This document shows positions 54,142-63,512 of a DNA stretch of 64,000 nucleotides, piece by piece. Position numbers and translations under genes: made by a program. The DNA lies in the NCBI GenBank assembly GCA_029550865.1, contig JAKPGM010000073.1, positions 1-64,000 of the forward strand. Direction: 5' to 3'. Source of the stretch: Bacteroidota bacterium (lineage in GTDB: Bacteria; Bacteroidota; Bacteroidia; Bacteroidales; DTGW01). A model generated the notes under the pieces. The model was not told where the DNA came from. It did no database searches and saw only the letters and a program-made list of their open reading frames with translations. The stretch's first letter is position 1. Every line of letters begins with the position of its first letter.

Positions 54142-55047
54142 TTACATACTTTTTTCGAAACGAACAATGGTGTATCTTCCTAAGATATTGAAAAATAATA
54201 CAATCAAAAGTAATATGAAAGCAGCCAGCATCAATGCCGAATCGTACAGAGGAATCGATAACATTTCGCCATAGTTGTTGATTAGCAAGGCTGGCAATGG
54301 ATAACCCGGCTGAAAAATGCCGGTTGGAATCTTTACAACATTCCCTGCTACCATCAACACAGCAATGGTTTCGCCAAATGCTCTTGAAATACCTAAGCCG
54401 GTGGCCGAAATAATACCCGGCATAGCTTTCCGAAGTATTACCTTTTTTACCGTTTGCCATCGGGTAGCGCCCAACGAAAGAGTAACTTCGGTGAGTTCAA
54501 TGGGTATGCTCTTGAAAATCTCTATGAGAATATTCAAGATAAATGGAAGAATCATGATGGCCAATACAATTCCTCCTGCCAGAATGCTATAGCCCGATAC
54601 TTTAATGCCGAATGATAAAGCAAGCGACTGAACCGCAGGTACTACCGCTATAACACCCCAAATCCCATAAATTACCGACGGTAAACCTGCTAAGATGTCG
54701 ATCAGCGGATGCACCCATTTCAATACCCATGCCTTGGCATAGGTGGTCAGATGTATAGCCGATAGCAGCGCTACCGGCAGTGCTATGACTATGGCTATGA
54801 GGGTAATCCACAGTGAACTTAATATAAATGGGTATAACCCAAATTTCCCGCTCAGGGGCTTCCATTCCGTCGATCCAATCAATTCCCAGAAATTATATTG
54901 GGTAAATATGTGATGTGACTTTAAATATAAGCCAAGCCCAATGACAAAGGGCAAGAGAATTACAACAACCAAACCTGCCAGCATCCAACCCTGGGTAAGA
55001 ATATCTTTAGTTTTTCGATAGATATGTTTTAGCTGCTGGATTTTCAT
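54142..55047 (-). CDS. pstC: phosphate ABC transporter permease PstC
   Basis: 301 aa from ATG 55047 (MKIQQLKHIY); the track's first ten residues are upstream of the usual N-terminus. Six helices, with ELTEVTLSLGATRWQTVKKV as coupling block and WKPLSGKFGLYPFILSSLWIT near the N-terminus. First gene of pstC-pstA-pstB. No PstS or PhoU gene follows, which is unusual. Confidence 0.94.
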   Translation of the reverse strand: MKIQQLKHIYRKTKDILTQGWMLAGLVVVILLPFVIGLGLYLKSHHIFTQYNFWELIGSTEWKPLSGKFGLYPFILSSLWITLIAIVIALPVALLSAIHLTTYAKAWVLKWVHPLIDILAGLPSVIYGIWGVIAVVPAVQSLALSFGIKVSGYSILAGGIVLAIMILPFILNILIEIFKSIPIELTEVTLSLGATRWQTVKKVILRKAMPGIISATGLGISRAFGETIAVLMVAGNVVKIPTGIFQPGYPLPALLINNYGEMLSIPLYDSALMLAAFILLLIVLFFNILGRYTIVRFEKSM

Positions 55048-55257
55048 GTCAAAAAGTTTTGCTGACAAAGCTAACAAAAGAATATTAATCTCTTAATTTT
55101 ATAGATTATATTTTACAATATGTTTAGCGCATTGCTGTAATAAAAAAACTAATTGTCTTTTCTTTTGTAAATTGCGCAAATCATCTTATATTTGATCGCA
55201 AAAATACAAAATTTCATATAGGATAAATAGAAAATATGATGATTTTTCCTTTACAGG

Positions 55258-55360
55258 TGAAACGAGCATGTATAGCAGTATTCACAAACGAGGATGAAAA
55301 TATTTATCAGTGTCGTACTTGCCTATGTGAAGAAAGCTCATCACATGCGAGTTCCATCCG
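55258..55360 (+). repeat. dispersed repeat, full copy upstream of aroK
   Basis: Starts GAAACGAGCATGTATAGCAG and ends CATGCGAGTTCCATCC; tail continues to TTTCGGATGAAA at about 55395. The internal frame is open, beginning with GTG (55257). Confidence 0.9.
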
Positions 55361-55404
55361 ACCACTATAAAAAATTAAAAATATTTCGGATGAAAATTTA
55401 TGAC

Positions 55405-55412
55405 TATTTTTG
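55405..55412 (+). promoter_or_regulatory. -7 box of aroK
   Basis: TATTTTTG, 23 bp before ATG 55436. It overlaps the track's first start (55400), which is therefore unlikely. Confidence 0.55.
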
Positions 55413-55435
55413 TTTTTCAAAGCTTAGGTAGCAAA

Positions 55436-55966
55436 ATGAAGCTTTTTGTGTTGGGATTTATGGGCAATGGTAAAACCACGGTGGGTCGTCGGTTAGCCGA
55501 TCGGTTGCATTACGCATTTGTCGATCTGGATGATGAAATTGCAAACGAGGAGGGTCTTACGATAGAAGAAATTTTCTTTCAGCATGGTGAACAGTATTTT
55601 CGACAGAAAGAGCATGAACATTTGCTTAAAGTTTGCCAGACAGACAATGTAGTAATTGCAGTAGGAGGGGGTACACCTTGCTTTTTCGACAATATGGCGA
55701 TCATGAATCGTGAGGGGATAACCATTTACCTAAAGCTTTCGGAAGAACATATTTTGCAGCGTATCCTTGCTATGCCCAACGAAGCCATACAGGCACGTCC
55801 ATTAATTGCTAATAAAAGTGAGGAGGAACTAAAGTCGTTTATTCATGAGGTTTTACAAAAAAGAGAGCCTTTCTATAATCAGGCAAAAATCATTGTTGAC
55901 AATCATCAACCCCACGTAGATCAAACAGTCGAACTTATTGTATCGCAAATACCTCTGCTTAAATGA
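55436..55966 (+). CDS. aroK: shikimate kinase
   Basis: 176 aa from ATG 55436. Phosphorylates shikimate at O3. P-loop GFMGNGKTTVG at residues 7-17, shikimate-site DLDDEI, GEQYFRQKE and VGGGTPCF. Length is normal from this start. Its ORF ends 13 bp before the Rrf2 gene. Confidence 0.96.
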   Translation: MKLFVLGFMGNGKTTVGRRLADRLHYAFVDLDDEIANEEGLTIEEIFFQHGEQYFRQKEHEHLLKVCQTDNVVIAVGGGTPCFFDNMAIMNREGITIYLKLSEEHILQRILAMPNEAIQARPLIANKSEEELKSFIHEVLQKREPFYNQAKIIVDNHQPHVDQTVELIVSQIPLLK

Positions 55967-55979
55967 TAAAGTTTATAAT

Positions 55980-56411
55980 ATGATCAAAATTACCAATAAA
56001 ACCCACTATGCCCTGCGTTTTTTGATTCACGTTGCTGAGATTTATCCAACTGGGCATCTGTCTATTGCTGAGGTAGCTTCGAAAGAGAATATTTCGGAGA
56101 AATTTCTGGAAAGTATTGTATCACAGCTTAAGGCAAAAGGTATAGTAAGAGCTAAACGGGGTGCTGGAGGCGGGTATTATCTTTCCGTACAGCCTTCCGC
56201 AATTACACTAATGCAGGTCATAGAGGCAGTGGAATCGGAAATGCCTGGGATAGCTGAAACGGACGATAGCGATACACATACCAGCTATGTTATTCGTCAA
56301 CAATTGCTTGAACTCGACAAAATAATCACACAATTCTTAAAAGCTCGTACAATTGCAGATTTGCAGCAGGCCTACGATCAATTGCAGGCAGGGCAGATGT
56401 TTTACATATAA
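55980..56411 (+). CDS. Rrf2-family regulator without cysteines, CymR-like
   Basis: 143 aa from ATG 55980. The winged-helix domain is typical (TNKTHYALRFLIHVAE, ISEKFLESIVSQLKAKGIVRAKRGAGGGYYL). Unlike IscR or NsrR it contains no cysteine, so it cannot hold an iron-sulfur cluster. Cys-less Rrf2 proteins such as CymR control sulfur-amino-acid genes. A Cys/Met-metabolism PLP enzyme starts 6 bp downstream, which supports such a role. The track's longer start is inside aroK. Confidence 0.88.
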   Translation: MIKITNKTHYALRFLIHVAEIYPTGHLSIAEVASKENISEKFLESIVSQLKAKGIVRAKRGAGGGYYLSVQPSAITLMQVIEAVESEMPGIAETDDSDTHTSYVIRQQLLELDKIITQFLKARTIADLQQAYDQLQAGQMFYI

Positions 56412-56417
56412 TTTAAG

Positions 56418-57656
56418 ATGGTCATGGCACGTGGATTTAATACAAAACTATTGCACGCTACTTCGCAAAAAAAAGATGCGCATAGCGCAATACAATTTCC
56501 CATTTATGCTACCTCGGCCTATGGGTTTGATACTGCTGAAGATATAGCAGGGGCGTTTCAAAATACCCGTCCCGCTTTTGCTTATTCTCGCTCAGGAAAT
56601 CCTACAGTCGATTTTTTTGAGACTCGTGTAAAAAGCATTACAGGCGCTAATCAGGTAGTAGCATTTTCCTCGGGTATGGCTGCTATTACTGCTACCGTTT
56701 TTACCCTATGTCAGGCCGGCGATAACGTCATCATTTCGCCTAAAATGTTTGGTAATTCAGTGCTGCTTTTTACCGATACTTTAAAGTCGCTGGGACTGGA
56801 AGTTCGACTGGCCGACTTTACCCAACTCGATAGGGTAGCTGCAAAAATTGACGCTCGTACCCGTATGCTCTTTTTTGAGGTACTCAATAATCCTTTTCTC
56901 GAGATCGTTGATCTGGAAAAGCTGAAATCATTAGCTGCCGAAAAGCAGGTTATGCTTTGTGCGGATACTACCCTTACCCCACCCAATATCTTCGATGCAG
57001 CCCAATGGGGTATACACATTAGCATAGTTTCTTCGACCAAATATTTTTCCGATGGGGGAGTCTCTGTGGGTGGTCTGGTCATCGACCACGGGACTTTCGA
57101 TTGGACAGCTATTCCACATTTACAGGCATTGGCTACCCAGTATGGGAAAAATGCCTTTGCTTTTAAACTTCGAAAGGAAATTCTCAGAAATACAGGTGCG
57201 TGTTTGTCGCCTTTTAACGCATTTTTGCAGTCGATCGGTCTCGAAACCATGAGTCTGCGGTTTGATCGTATGAACGACAATGCTTTTCAACTTGCACAAT
57301 GGTTACAGAAGCATCCAGCAGTCAAAAAGGTTAGTTACCCCATGCTGCCAGATTCGCCGTATTACGAAAGCTGTCAAAGATATTTGCAGGGAAAAGCAGG
57401 CGGATTGCTTACTTTTGAGCTCGAAAGCCAAAGTCGGTGCTTTGCTGTGATGAACCGACTAAAAGTTATTAAACGTGCTACCAACTTAAGCGATAATCGG
57501 TCGCTTATCATTCATCCACTTTCAACCATCTATGCCGACTTCCCAACAGAGTTGCTCAAGGAAATCAACCTGAGTGAAAGATTAATTCGTTTGTCGGTAG
57601 GTATCGAGGAAATAGAAGATTTAATCGATGACCTTGCACAGGCTTTGCAGGGATAA
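56418..57656 (+). CDS. Cys/Met-metabolism PLP-dependent enzyme
   Basis: 412 aa, fold type I. The PLP lysine is in SSTKYFSDGG near residue 209, with SGNPTVDFFE near 56 and FSSGMAAITAT near 78. The family includes O-acetylhomoserine sulfhydrylase, cystathionine gamma-synthase and methionine gamma-lyase; eye reading cannot choose between them, though the long C-terminal NLSDNRSLIIHPLSTIYAD is common in O-acetylhomoserine sulfhydrylases. Second gene after the Rrf2 regulator. Confidence 0.85.
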   Translation: MVMARGFNTKLLHATSQKKDAHSAIQFPIYATSAYGFDTAEDIAGAFQNTRPAFAYSRSGNPTVDFFETRVKSITGANQVVAFSSGMAAITATVFTLCQAGDNVIISPKMFGNSVLLFTDTLKSLGLEVRLADFTQLDRVAAKIDARTRMLFFEVLNNPFLEIVDLEKLKSLAAEKQVMLCADTTLTPPNIFDAAQWGIHISIVSSTKYFSDGGVSVGGLVIDHGTFDWTAIPHLQALATQYGKNAFAFKLRKEILRNTGACLSPFNAFLQSIGLETMSLRFDRMNDNAFQLAQWLQKHPAVKKVSYPMLPDSPYYESCQRYLQGKAGGLLTFELESQSRCFAVMNRLKVIKRATNLSDNRSLIIHPLSTIYADFPTELLKEINLSERLIRLSVGIEEIEDLIDDLAQALQG

Positions 57657-57684
57657 ATTTATCAGGAAGCACCTAAAATTTTAG

Positions 57685-57772
57685 CGGTGAGGGGGGGATT
57701 CGAACCCCCGGTACCCTAATCGAGTACGACAGTTTAGCAAACTGTTGGTTTAAGCCACTCACCCACCTCACC
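57685..57772 (-). tRNA. tRNA-Ser (GCT)
   Basis: Class II tRNA: acceptor GGTGAGG/CCTCACC, anticodon stem ACAGT/ACTGT with loop TTGCTAA (anticodon GCT), a long variable arm, and T-loop TTCGAAT. Discriminator G, CCA not encoded. Confidence 0.97.
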
Positions 57773-57796
57773 GGAGGCAGCTTAAAAAACGCTGCA

Positions 57797-57804
57797 CAAA
57801 AGTA
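57797..57804 (-). promoter_or_regulatory. -7 box of tRNA-Ser
   Basis: TACTTTTG on the minus strand, 24 bp upstream of the tRNA start. Confidence 0.5.
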
Positions 57805-57844
57805 TAAAAAAAGCTCAATTATAAAAACTGGTTATCAAAAAAAC

Positions 57845-58834
57845 TTATTTTTTGGTAGTATCGCCTGAGGGATTGTTACCAGTTTTACTGATAGATTCGC
57901 GCATGTTGGTATCGGCTTCGATATTTTTAATGCGGTAATAATCCATGATACCCAGATTACCCTGACGGAAGGCTTCGGCAATAGCCAGCGGAATTTGTAC
58001 CTCGGCTTCAATAACTTTGGCACGGGCTTCCTGTGCTTTTGCCTTCATTTCCTGTTCTAGGGCTACAGCCATGGCTCTTCGCTCTTCTGCTTTTGCCTGT
58101 GCTATGTTTTTGTCGGCATTGGCCTGATCCATCTGCAATACAGCACCGATGTTCTTACCGATATCGATATCTGCTATATCAATCGAGAGAATTTCGAAGG
58201 CAGTTCCTGCATCTAATCCTTTGGCCAGTACCAACTTGGAAATACGGTCGGGATTCTCAAGCACTTCCTTATGCGATGCCGAAGAACCAATGGACGATAC
58301 TATACCTTCGCCAACTCTGGCCAGTACAGTTTCCTCGCCTGCTCCACCAACCAAACGCTTGATGTTGGCGCGTACCGTTACACGAGCTTTGGTGATGAGC
58401 TGTATCCCATCCTTAGCAACCGACGTTACCGGGGGAGTATCTATCACTTTGGGATTTACCGACATTTGAACGGCTTCAAAAACATCGCGCCCAGCAAGGT
58501 CAATAGCGGTTGCTGCTTTAAAATCAAGTGGAATGTTGGCTTTGTCGGCCGAAATCAAAGCATTGACCACTTTTTGTACATGTCCACCGGCCAGATAATG
58601 TGCCTCCAATTGGTCAGGACTCAGATCAAGTCCAGCCTTCTTGGAGTTAATCATTGCATTGACTATGATGGAAGGGGGTACCTTACGCCAGCGCATTAAA
58701 ATTAACTGAATAAGCGACACGCGGACACCCGTCAGTATACATTGGAACCACAAACCAAGGGGTACCAAATAAAAAAAGACCCATAGCACAACCAGCGCTA
58801 AGGCCGCCAATATCAAATATATTCCTATCTCCAT
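57845..58834 (-). CDS. floA: flotillin-like protein FloA
   Basis: 329 aa. N-terminal membrane segment (residues 4-28), SPFH-type domain with [20 protein letters not shown] and [19 protein letters not shown]-like sequence ([16 protein letters not shown]), and a C-terminal EA-rich coiled coil. FloA organises membrane microdomains. 3 bp after nfeD, the usual partner. Confidence 0.95.
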   Translation of the reverse strand: MEIGIYLILAALALVVLWVFFYLVPLGLWFQCILTGVRVSLIQLILMRWRKVPPSIIVNAMINSKKAGLDLSPDQLEAHYLAGGHVQKVVNALISADKANIPLDFKAATAIDLAGRDVFEAVQMSVNPKVIDTPPVTSVAKDGIQLITKARVTVRANIKRLVGGAGEETVLARVGEGIVSSIGSSASHKEVLENPDRISKLVLAKGLDAGTAFEILSIDIADIDIGKNIGAVLQMDQANADKNIAQAKAEERRAMAVALEQEMKAKAQEARAKVIEAEVQIPLAIAEAFRQGNLGIMDYYRIKNIEADTNMRESISKTGNNPSGDTTKK

Positions 58835-58837
58835 AAT

Positions 58838-59308
58838 TTACGAGGTTAATGGTTTGACATATATTTTCTGATGTTCAATTTTTACGATTTCAACTTCCTG
58901 CCCAGCTTCTATATATGTTCCAATCGATTCGGCTTCAACTACATGCTCGCCTATCAGAATCTCGCCAATGGGCGACATCTTGCTTTTTGCAACTGCCCGA
59001 TCGCCTGGACGAAGCGTGGATACAAAATCTTCACCCACCTTGCTGTCGATGGTCGTATGCAAAGATAATCTTTTCCACGTGGCAGGTTTAAGCGCTATGG
59101 CTACGGTTACAATAATGCTTAATATAGTAAGCAATAGCGTAATGTTGCCTACTGTTCCTCCAAAATATTTATACGACAGAATGATGCCTGCTGAAAAAAA
59201 TACCAGAGAAGCTATACCTGCTACGCTCACGCCCGGTACTATAAGCAATTCAATAACCAAAAGCAAAAGTCCTACCAGGATGAGCGCAATAATGAGGGTT
59301 ACCGACAT
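58838..59308 (-). CDS. NfeD-family membrane protein
   Basis: 156 aa from ATG 59308. Four membrane helices then a small OB-fold (about 95-155, with GDRAVAKSKMSPIGEILIGE). Partner of flotillin-like proteins. The track's first methionine (59332) would overlap clpS. Confidence 0.88.
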   Translation of the reverse strand: MSVTLIIALILVGLLLLVIELLIVPGVSVAGIASLVFFSAGIILSYKYFGGTVGNITLLLTILSIIVTVAIALKPATWKRLSLHTTIDSKVGEDFVSTLRPGDRAVAKSKMSPIGEILIGEHVVEAESIGTYIEAGQEVEIVKIEHQKIYVKPLTS

Positions 59309-59312
59309 TGAA

Positions 59313-59603
59313 TCAAGAGTTGATGGTAACAATCAAACCCCTGCGTGACAAGCCTTTTTTGTAGGGAAGTAAATAATCGTACGAACCACGCTTGATGTCG
59401 CATTTGCCCTTGTAATGCACCAGATAGGTACATTGCTCGGCCTGCTCGGTATCGTGGTTGCATACCTCTATGAGCGATTCAATGACATATTCAAAGGTGT
59501 GAATATCGTCATTGTGTAATACAAGTGAATATACCTCCCCTGTACCGCTATCTTGCAAATTCTTGCTTTCAGGTTTTTCGTGAACCTTACCGAAATTTTT
59601 CAT
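59313..59603 (-). CDS. clpS: ClpS-family adaptor
   Basis: 96 aa. The core YSLVLHNDDIHTFEYVIESL with a following H-containing segment matches ClpS, which delivers N-degron substrates to ClpAP-type proteases. The N-terminal 24 residues are polar. Located just before nfeD-floA; no clpA or clpC is in the window. Confidence 0.87.
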   Translation of the reverse strand: MKNFGKVHEKPESKNLQDSGTGEVYSLVLHNDDIHTFEYVIESLIEVCNHDTEQAEQCTYLVHYKGKCDIKRGSYDYLLPYKKGLSRRGLIVTINS

Positions 59604-59737
59604 AGGAATTCTATTTTCTGCAGATTAAAATTAAATGATTAATTTTCAATCTGTATTCAAATTTACACTTTTTTATTAAAAAATTATCAACAATTAGCGG
59701 TGATTCTCCTTACCATAAAGCGTAAATTTAACATTTT

Positions 59738-61501
59738 TTATGGAATTCCAGCTTTTTCAAGCTCTTGCGCTCGGGTTAGCGGTATTTTCTTATTATCGTA
59801 ATAGGATACAATAAACGCTTCTTTAAAACCGGCTTTTTTAACAATTTGAAGCGAACTATCGGCCGCTTTATAGTCTGAGAACACGCCAGCATAATATTTT
59901 ATTAATTTTTTATCGTTCAAAAACTCTGCCACAATGGGTTGAATGCCCCCAAAAAATGTCGGGTCTACTTTTTTACTAAAAACACCTAGCTGGATCGTAT
60001 AAATAACGCCGGCTGGAAAATTTAATTGTTCGGGAATGGGATTTTCAGCCGAATAAACTGGTTGGTCGCTAATAACGAATTGATTGATGCGGCTTTGCAT
60101 GGAAACGGTATCGTTGTTTGTAGCTTTCTGATTATTGCTGGAGATAAGTTTTGCATAAATGCCATTTACCTCATTTTGTCGGTTTTTGATTTCATTGTCA
60201 TTTTTTTTCCATTGAGCATAAAGCGCTTTGCGGTTATCATCGTTGGGCATAACGTCGAGTTTTTCGCGCAACATAAGGTTATGGATTTGCAAAGAGTCTA
60301 TGGTTCTTTGTAATACTAATGCATTTTTAATTTGTATCATACGTTCATCGACATTCGATCCCATTGCTATATCTTTTCTTGTAATTTTTGTGGCAGTTGT
60401 AACGGAAGCAATGGTTGGGGCAGCAAACTTGTTTCTAAAGAAACAGCAGTCAAGAAGGTCGTCCCTATTTGTGGAAACTGGTAGTGAGGTATTGTAAGTT
60501 AGCTGATAAAGCGTTACAACTGAAAACCGAGAAGCTCGGTCGGAAACCAGGAAGGCGGCTGTGCTGTCGCCGGGAATAAATACATAGTCGTTCCAGGGTG
60601 TGTTCATGGGGAATGATAGGGGCTGTGCTGTACCAACAGGTCGTCCAGAATTATCCAGTTTACAACGGTATAGGTCATAGCCTCCTAATCCTGTTGGTCG
60701 GTTTGAGGCAAAATAGAGTAGTTGTTGAACCGGGTCGTACACAGGCAAAATTTCATCATTTTCTGTATTTATTTTCGCATCGAGTTCTTCAATTCGTATA
60801 CGCCTGGTTTTAATGTCCATTACTTGCCTGAATATATTAAAGTTGCCCTGCTTCCCGGGTGCTGAAAAATAAACCATCTTGATTGAATCGTTGGATTTTT
60901 GATTGACGACAATTCCTGTGTAAATTTGTTGATTGTACTGAACAGGGTATATCTGAAGCTGTGAGAACTTTTGCAGATGGTACATCATGCTGTCGTAGGG
61001 GAAGGAAGCGTTTACTTTTCCTAACAAGGGTTCAGGTTTTTTAATACGCTCAATGCGGCTATCGAATTGAGATTCAGCAAGCACGATATCATTACTTTTT
61101 CGAGTTCTTGAGTTCATGCTGCTACGTGCTGCGGTAAAAGCCATTCGTGCGTCATCCCATCGGAACTGCCTGAAATAGGATAGTCCAAGATAGTAGTATC
61201 CTTCGGCCATAGGATATTGATTAAGTGAACTTTTGAGCAATTCTATGGCTACATCGATTTCCTGGTTGAGCTCTATTAAACAGGCTGCGTAATAATAACG
61301 GAAAAGTGGATCCTCGGGGAAGCGAGCCATAAGCCTTCGAAATTGTTCGGCCGATATATCATATTGCATATTTTCAAATAGCTCGATAGCTTTTATTGCC
61401 TGCTGGGAGAGTGTACGCTGGCATTTGCCACTCAGCGCCAGTGCGGCAAATCCAATTACAAAAATTATGTAAATCCACTTCGTTCTTAGCAAAAAAAACA
61501 T
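59738..61501 (-). CDS. TPR / PD40 / SPOR-like envelope protein
   Basis: 587 aa. A signal or anchor segment (residues 8-25) is followed by TPR-like repeats (30-140), a beta-propeller-like region with PD40 hints (YFASNRPTGLGGYDLYRC near 265), a charged linker and a C-terminal SPOR-like domain (VIYTIQLGVFSKK near 510, then AGVFSDYKAADSSL). Similar modules occur in Bacteroidota cell-envelope and type IX secretion proteins. Exact role unknown. Confidence 0.75.
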   Translation of the reverse strand: MFFLLRTKWIYIIFVIGFAALALSGKCQRTLSQQAIKAIELFENMQYDISAEQFRRLMARFPEDPLFRYYYAACLIELNQEIDVAIELLKSSLNQYPMAEGYYYLGLSYFRQFRWDDARMAFTAARSSMNSRTRKSNDIVLAESQFDSRIERIKKPEPLLGKVNASFPYDSMMYHLQKFSQLQIYPVQYNQQIYTGIVVNQKSNDSIKMVYFSAPGKQGNFNIFRQVMDIKTRRIRIEELDAKINTENDEILPVYDPVQQLLYFASNRPTGLGGYDLYRCKLDNSGRPVGTAQPLSFPMNTPWNDYVFIPGDSTAAFLVSDRASRFSVVTLYQLTYNTSLPVSTNRDDLLDCCFFRNKFAAPTIASVTTATKITRKDIAMGSNVDERMIQIKNALVLQRTIDSLQIHNLMLREKLDVMPNDDNRKALYAQWKKNDNEIKNRQNEVNGIYAKLISSNNQKATNNDTVSMQSRINQFVISDQPVYSAENPIPEQLNFPAGVIYTIQLGVFSKKVDPTFFGGIQPIVAEFLNDKKLIKYYAGVFSDYKAADSSLQIVKKAGFKEAFIVSYYDNKKIPLTRAQELEKAGIP

Positions 61502-61592
61502 CTGAATGTATATTCTTCAACAATTATTGTCCAATACTGTTTATATTAGTAAAGTAAGTGCAAATATAAACTAAACTCTAAATCATAAAGTT

Positions 61593-62051
61593 ATGGTACA
61601 GGTTGGAAATATGGCTCCCGATATCCTGCTGCCCGATCAGCATGGGAAAACAGTTAGCCTGAAGGATTATGCAGGTAAAAAAATAGTTTTATACTTTTAT
61701 CCAAAAGACGATACCCCTGGATGCACAGCCGAAGCATGCAGCTTCCGGGATAATTATCAAACATTGTTGGATAAGGGATTTGCTATTATTGGTGTAAGTG
61801 CCGATGATATTGAATCGCACCAGAAATTTGCAGAAAAGTATCAGCTGCCCTTCCCCTTGGTGGCCGATACCGAAAAAAAAGTGATAAAAGCCTATGGGGC
61901 ATGGGGCGAAAAAGTGATGTATGGGAAACGTTCAGAGGGTATTCTGCGAAAAACTTTTGTCATTGATGAACAGGGAAAGATAAGCCACATCATTGAGAAG
62001 GTGGATACCCAAAATGCTACCGAACAAATCCTTAAACTTTTTTCTGCTTAA
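61593..62051 (+). CDS. bcp: thiol peroxidase Bcp/PrxQ
   Basis: 152 aa. Peroxidatic Cys in DDTPGCTAEACSFRD (residues 42-56) and resolving Cys five residues later, the PrxQ pattern. Reduces hydroperoxides with thioredoxin. Stand-alone. Confidence 0.95.
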   Translation: MVQVGNMAPDILLPDQHGKTVSLKDYAGKKIVLYFYPKDDTPGCTAEACSFRDNYQTLLDKGFAIIGVSADDIESHQKFAEKYQLPFPLVADTEKKVIKAYGAWGEKVMYGKRSEGILRKTFVIDEQGKISHIIEKVDTQNATEQILKLFSA

Positions 62052-62071
62052 ATGTTATTTTATTACAGTGG

Positions 62072-62122
62072 GTCCCTTTTGCCTATGAGAGCCTGAGGAG
62101 GTGTCCATTAGGTAAAAGGGAC
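62072..62122. repeat. 14-bp inverted repeat downstream of bcp
   Basis: GTCCCTTTTGCCTA and TAGGTAAAAGGGAC pair with one G:U position and a 23-base loop. No T-run follows, so a simple intrinsic terminator is doubtful. Confidence 0.5.
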
Positions 62123-62189
62123 TTGTTGTTGATAAAAACAAAAGTGAGGTTTATTCCAATTCGATAAAAATACCTTAACTTCGTTGGTT

Positions 62190-62289
62190 GAAACGAGCAT
62201 GTATGGCAGTATTCACAAACGAGTATGAAAATATTTATCAGTTTCGTACTTCCTATGTGTTGAAGGCTCATCACATGCGAGTTCCATCC
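62190..62289 (+). repeat. dispersed repeat, full copy upstream of recA
   Basis: Left end GAAACGAGCATGTATGGCAG, right end CACATGCGAGTTCCATCC; tail TTTTAAGAAAATTTTTTAAA to TTTTCGGATGAAA near 62330. One base is missing in CGTACTTCCTATG relative to other copies, which breaks the open frame. Confidence 0.9.
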
Positions 62290-62383
62290 GACCTTTTAAG
62301 AAAATTTTTTAAAATTATTTTCGGATGAAAAATATTACAATCTGGCATAATTGCTGAAGAACAGCTTTAAAGAGAATAAAAAA

Positions 62384-63427
62384 ATGGAAAAAGAACAGGC
62401 TGCTAAAAAAGAGGTTAATAAGGAAAAGCTAAAAGCGTTACAACTTACCATTGATAAAATAGATAAGGATTATGGTAAGGGTACCATCATGTGGATGGGG
62501 GAAAAACCAACCAACGATGTGCCGGTCATTTCATCGGGGAGTATTGGTTTAAATGTGGCATTAGGCATAGGGGGGTATCCACGGGGTAGAGTAATCGAAA
62601 TTTTTGGTCCAGAGTCATCGGGGAAGACCACGTTGGCGATTCATGCGATGGCCGAGGCGCAAAAAGCAGGGGGTATTGCTGCTTTTATTGATGCCGAACA
62701 TGCTTTTGATCGCTCTTATGCTGAAAAATTGGGGGTTGACCTCGAAAACCTGCTCATTTCACAGCCCGACAATGGGGAACAAGCTCTTGAAATTGCCGAT
62801 GCGCTCATTCGTTCAGGTGCAATTGATATCATTGTCATCGACTCGGTTGCTGCACTTACCCCTAAAGCAGAAATTGAGGGCGACATGGGCGATTCAAAGC
62901 TGGGGCTGCAGGCACGCCTGATGTCGCAAGCTCTTCGTAAACTCACTGCCAATATCAACAAAACCAACACCTGCTGCATCTTTATCAACCAACTTCGCGA
63001 AAAAATTGGAGTGATGTTTGGTAACCCCGAAACCACCACCGGTGGAAATGCCCTTAAATTTTATGCTTCGATCCGTCTCGATATTCGAAAAATTCAACAG
63101 ATAAAAGAAGGGGAAGAAATATTGGGTAGCCGTACGCGAGTGAAAATTGTAAAGAACAAGCTGGCACCTCCCTTCAAAAAAGCCGATTTCGATATCATGT
63201 ATGGAGAAGGTATCAGCAAAACAGGGGAAATTGTGGATCTCGGTGTTGAACTCGACATCATCAAAAAGAGTGGATCATGGTTTAGCTATGGCGATACCAA
63301 GCTGGGACAGGGACGCGATGCAGTAAAGGCACTGCTTAAAGATAATCCCGAATTGATGCAAGAGCTGGAAGATAAAATCATGAAGGCACTTCAAACCTCC
63401 GGAAAAAGTATTCTGGTCGATAAATAA
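62384..63427 (+). CDS. recA: recombinase RecA
   Basis: 347 aa from ATG 62384 ([11 protein letters not shown]); the track's extra 11 residues are not expected. Walker [11 protein letters not shown] near residue 79, the DNA-binding loops ([39 protein letters not shown] read in parts) and [12 protein letters not shown]. Normal length, no intein. The leader holds a dispersed-repeat copy; no LexA-like box was recognised. Confidence 0.98.
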   Translation: MEKEQAAKKEVNKEKLKALQLTIDKIDKDYGKGTIMWMGEKPTNDVPVISSGSIGLNVALGIGGYPRGRVIEIFGPESSGKTTLAIHAMAEAQKAGGIAAFIDAEHAFDRSYAEKLGVDLENLLISQPDNGEQALEIADALIRSGAIDIIVIDSVAALTPKAEIEGDMGDSKLGLQARLMSQALRKLTANINKTNTCCIFINQLREKIGVMFGNPETTTGGNALKFYASIRLDIRKIQQIKEGEEILGSRTRVKIVKNKLAPPFKKADFDIMYGEGISKTGEIVDLGVELDIIKKSGSWFSYGDTKLGQGRDAVKALLKDNPELMQELEDKIMKALQTSGKSILVDK

Positions 63428-63434
63428 AAAATTT

Positions 63435-63464
63435 TTTGTTGTTGAAAAAAGTTCATTACATTTG
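63435..63464 (+). promoter_or_regulatory. promoter of rpsT
   Basis: TTTG at 63435-63438 and TACATTTG at 63457-63464 with 18 bp spacing, 48 bp upstream of rpsT. Confidence 0.65.
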
Positions 63465-63512
63465 CAACCTCAAAAAATGAACTTAGTAAGTTTTTGAAAA
63501 ACATTTTAACAC

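Noticed and set aside
56711-57280. 189-codon minus-strand ORF
   Set aside because: Antisense to the PLP-enzyme gene.
62083-62274. 63-codon minus-strand ORF
   Set aside because: Runs antisense through the dispersed repeat; the frame has no support in other copies.
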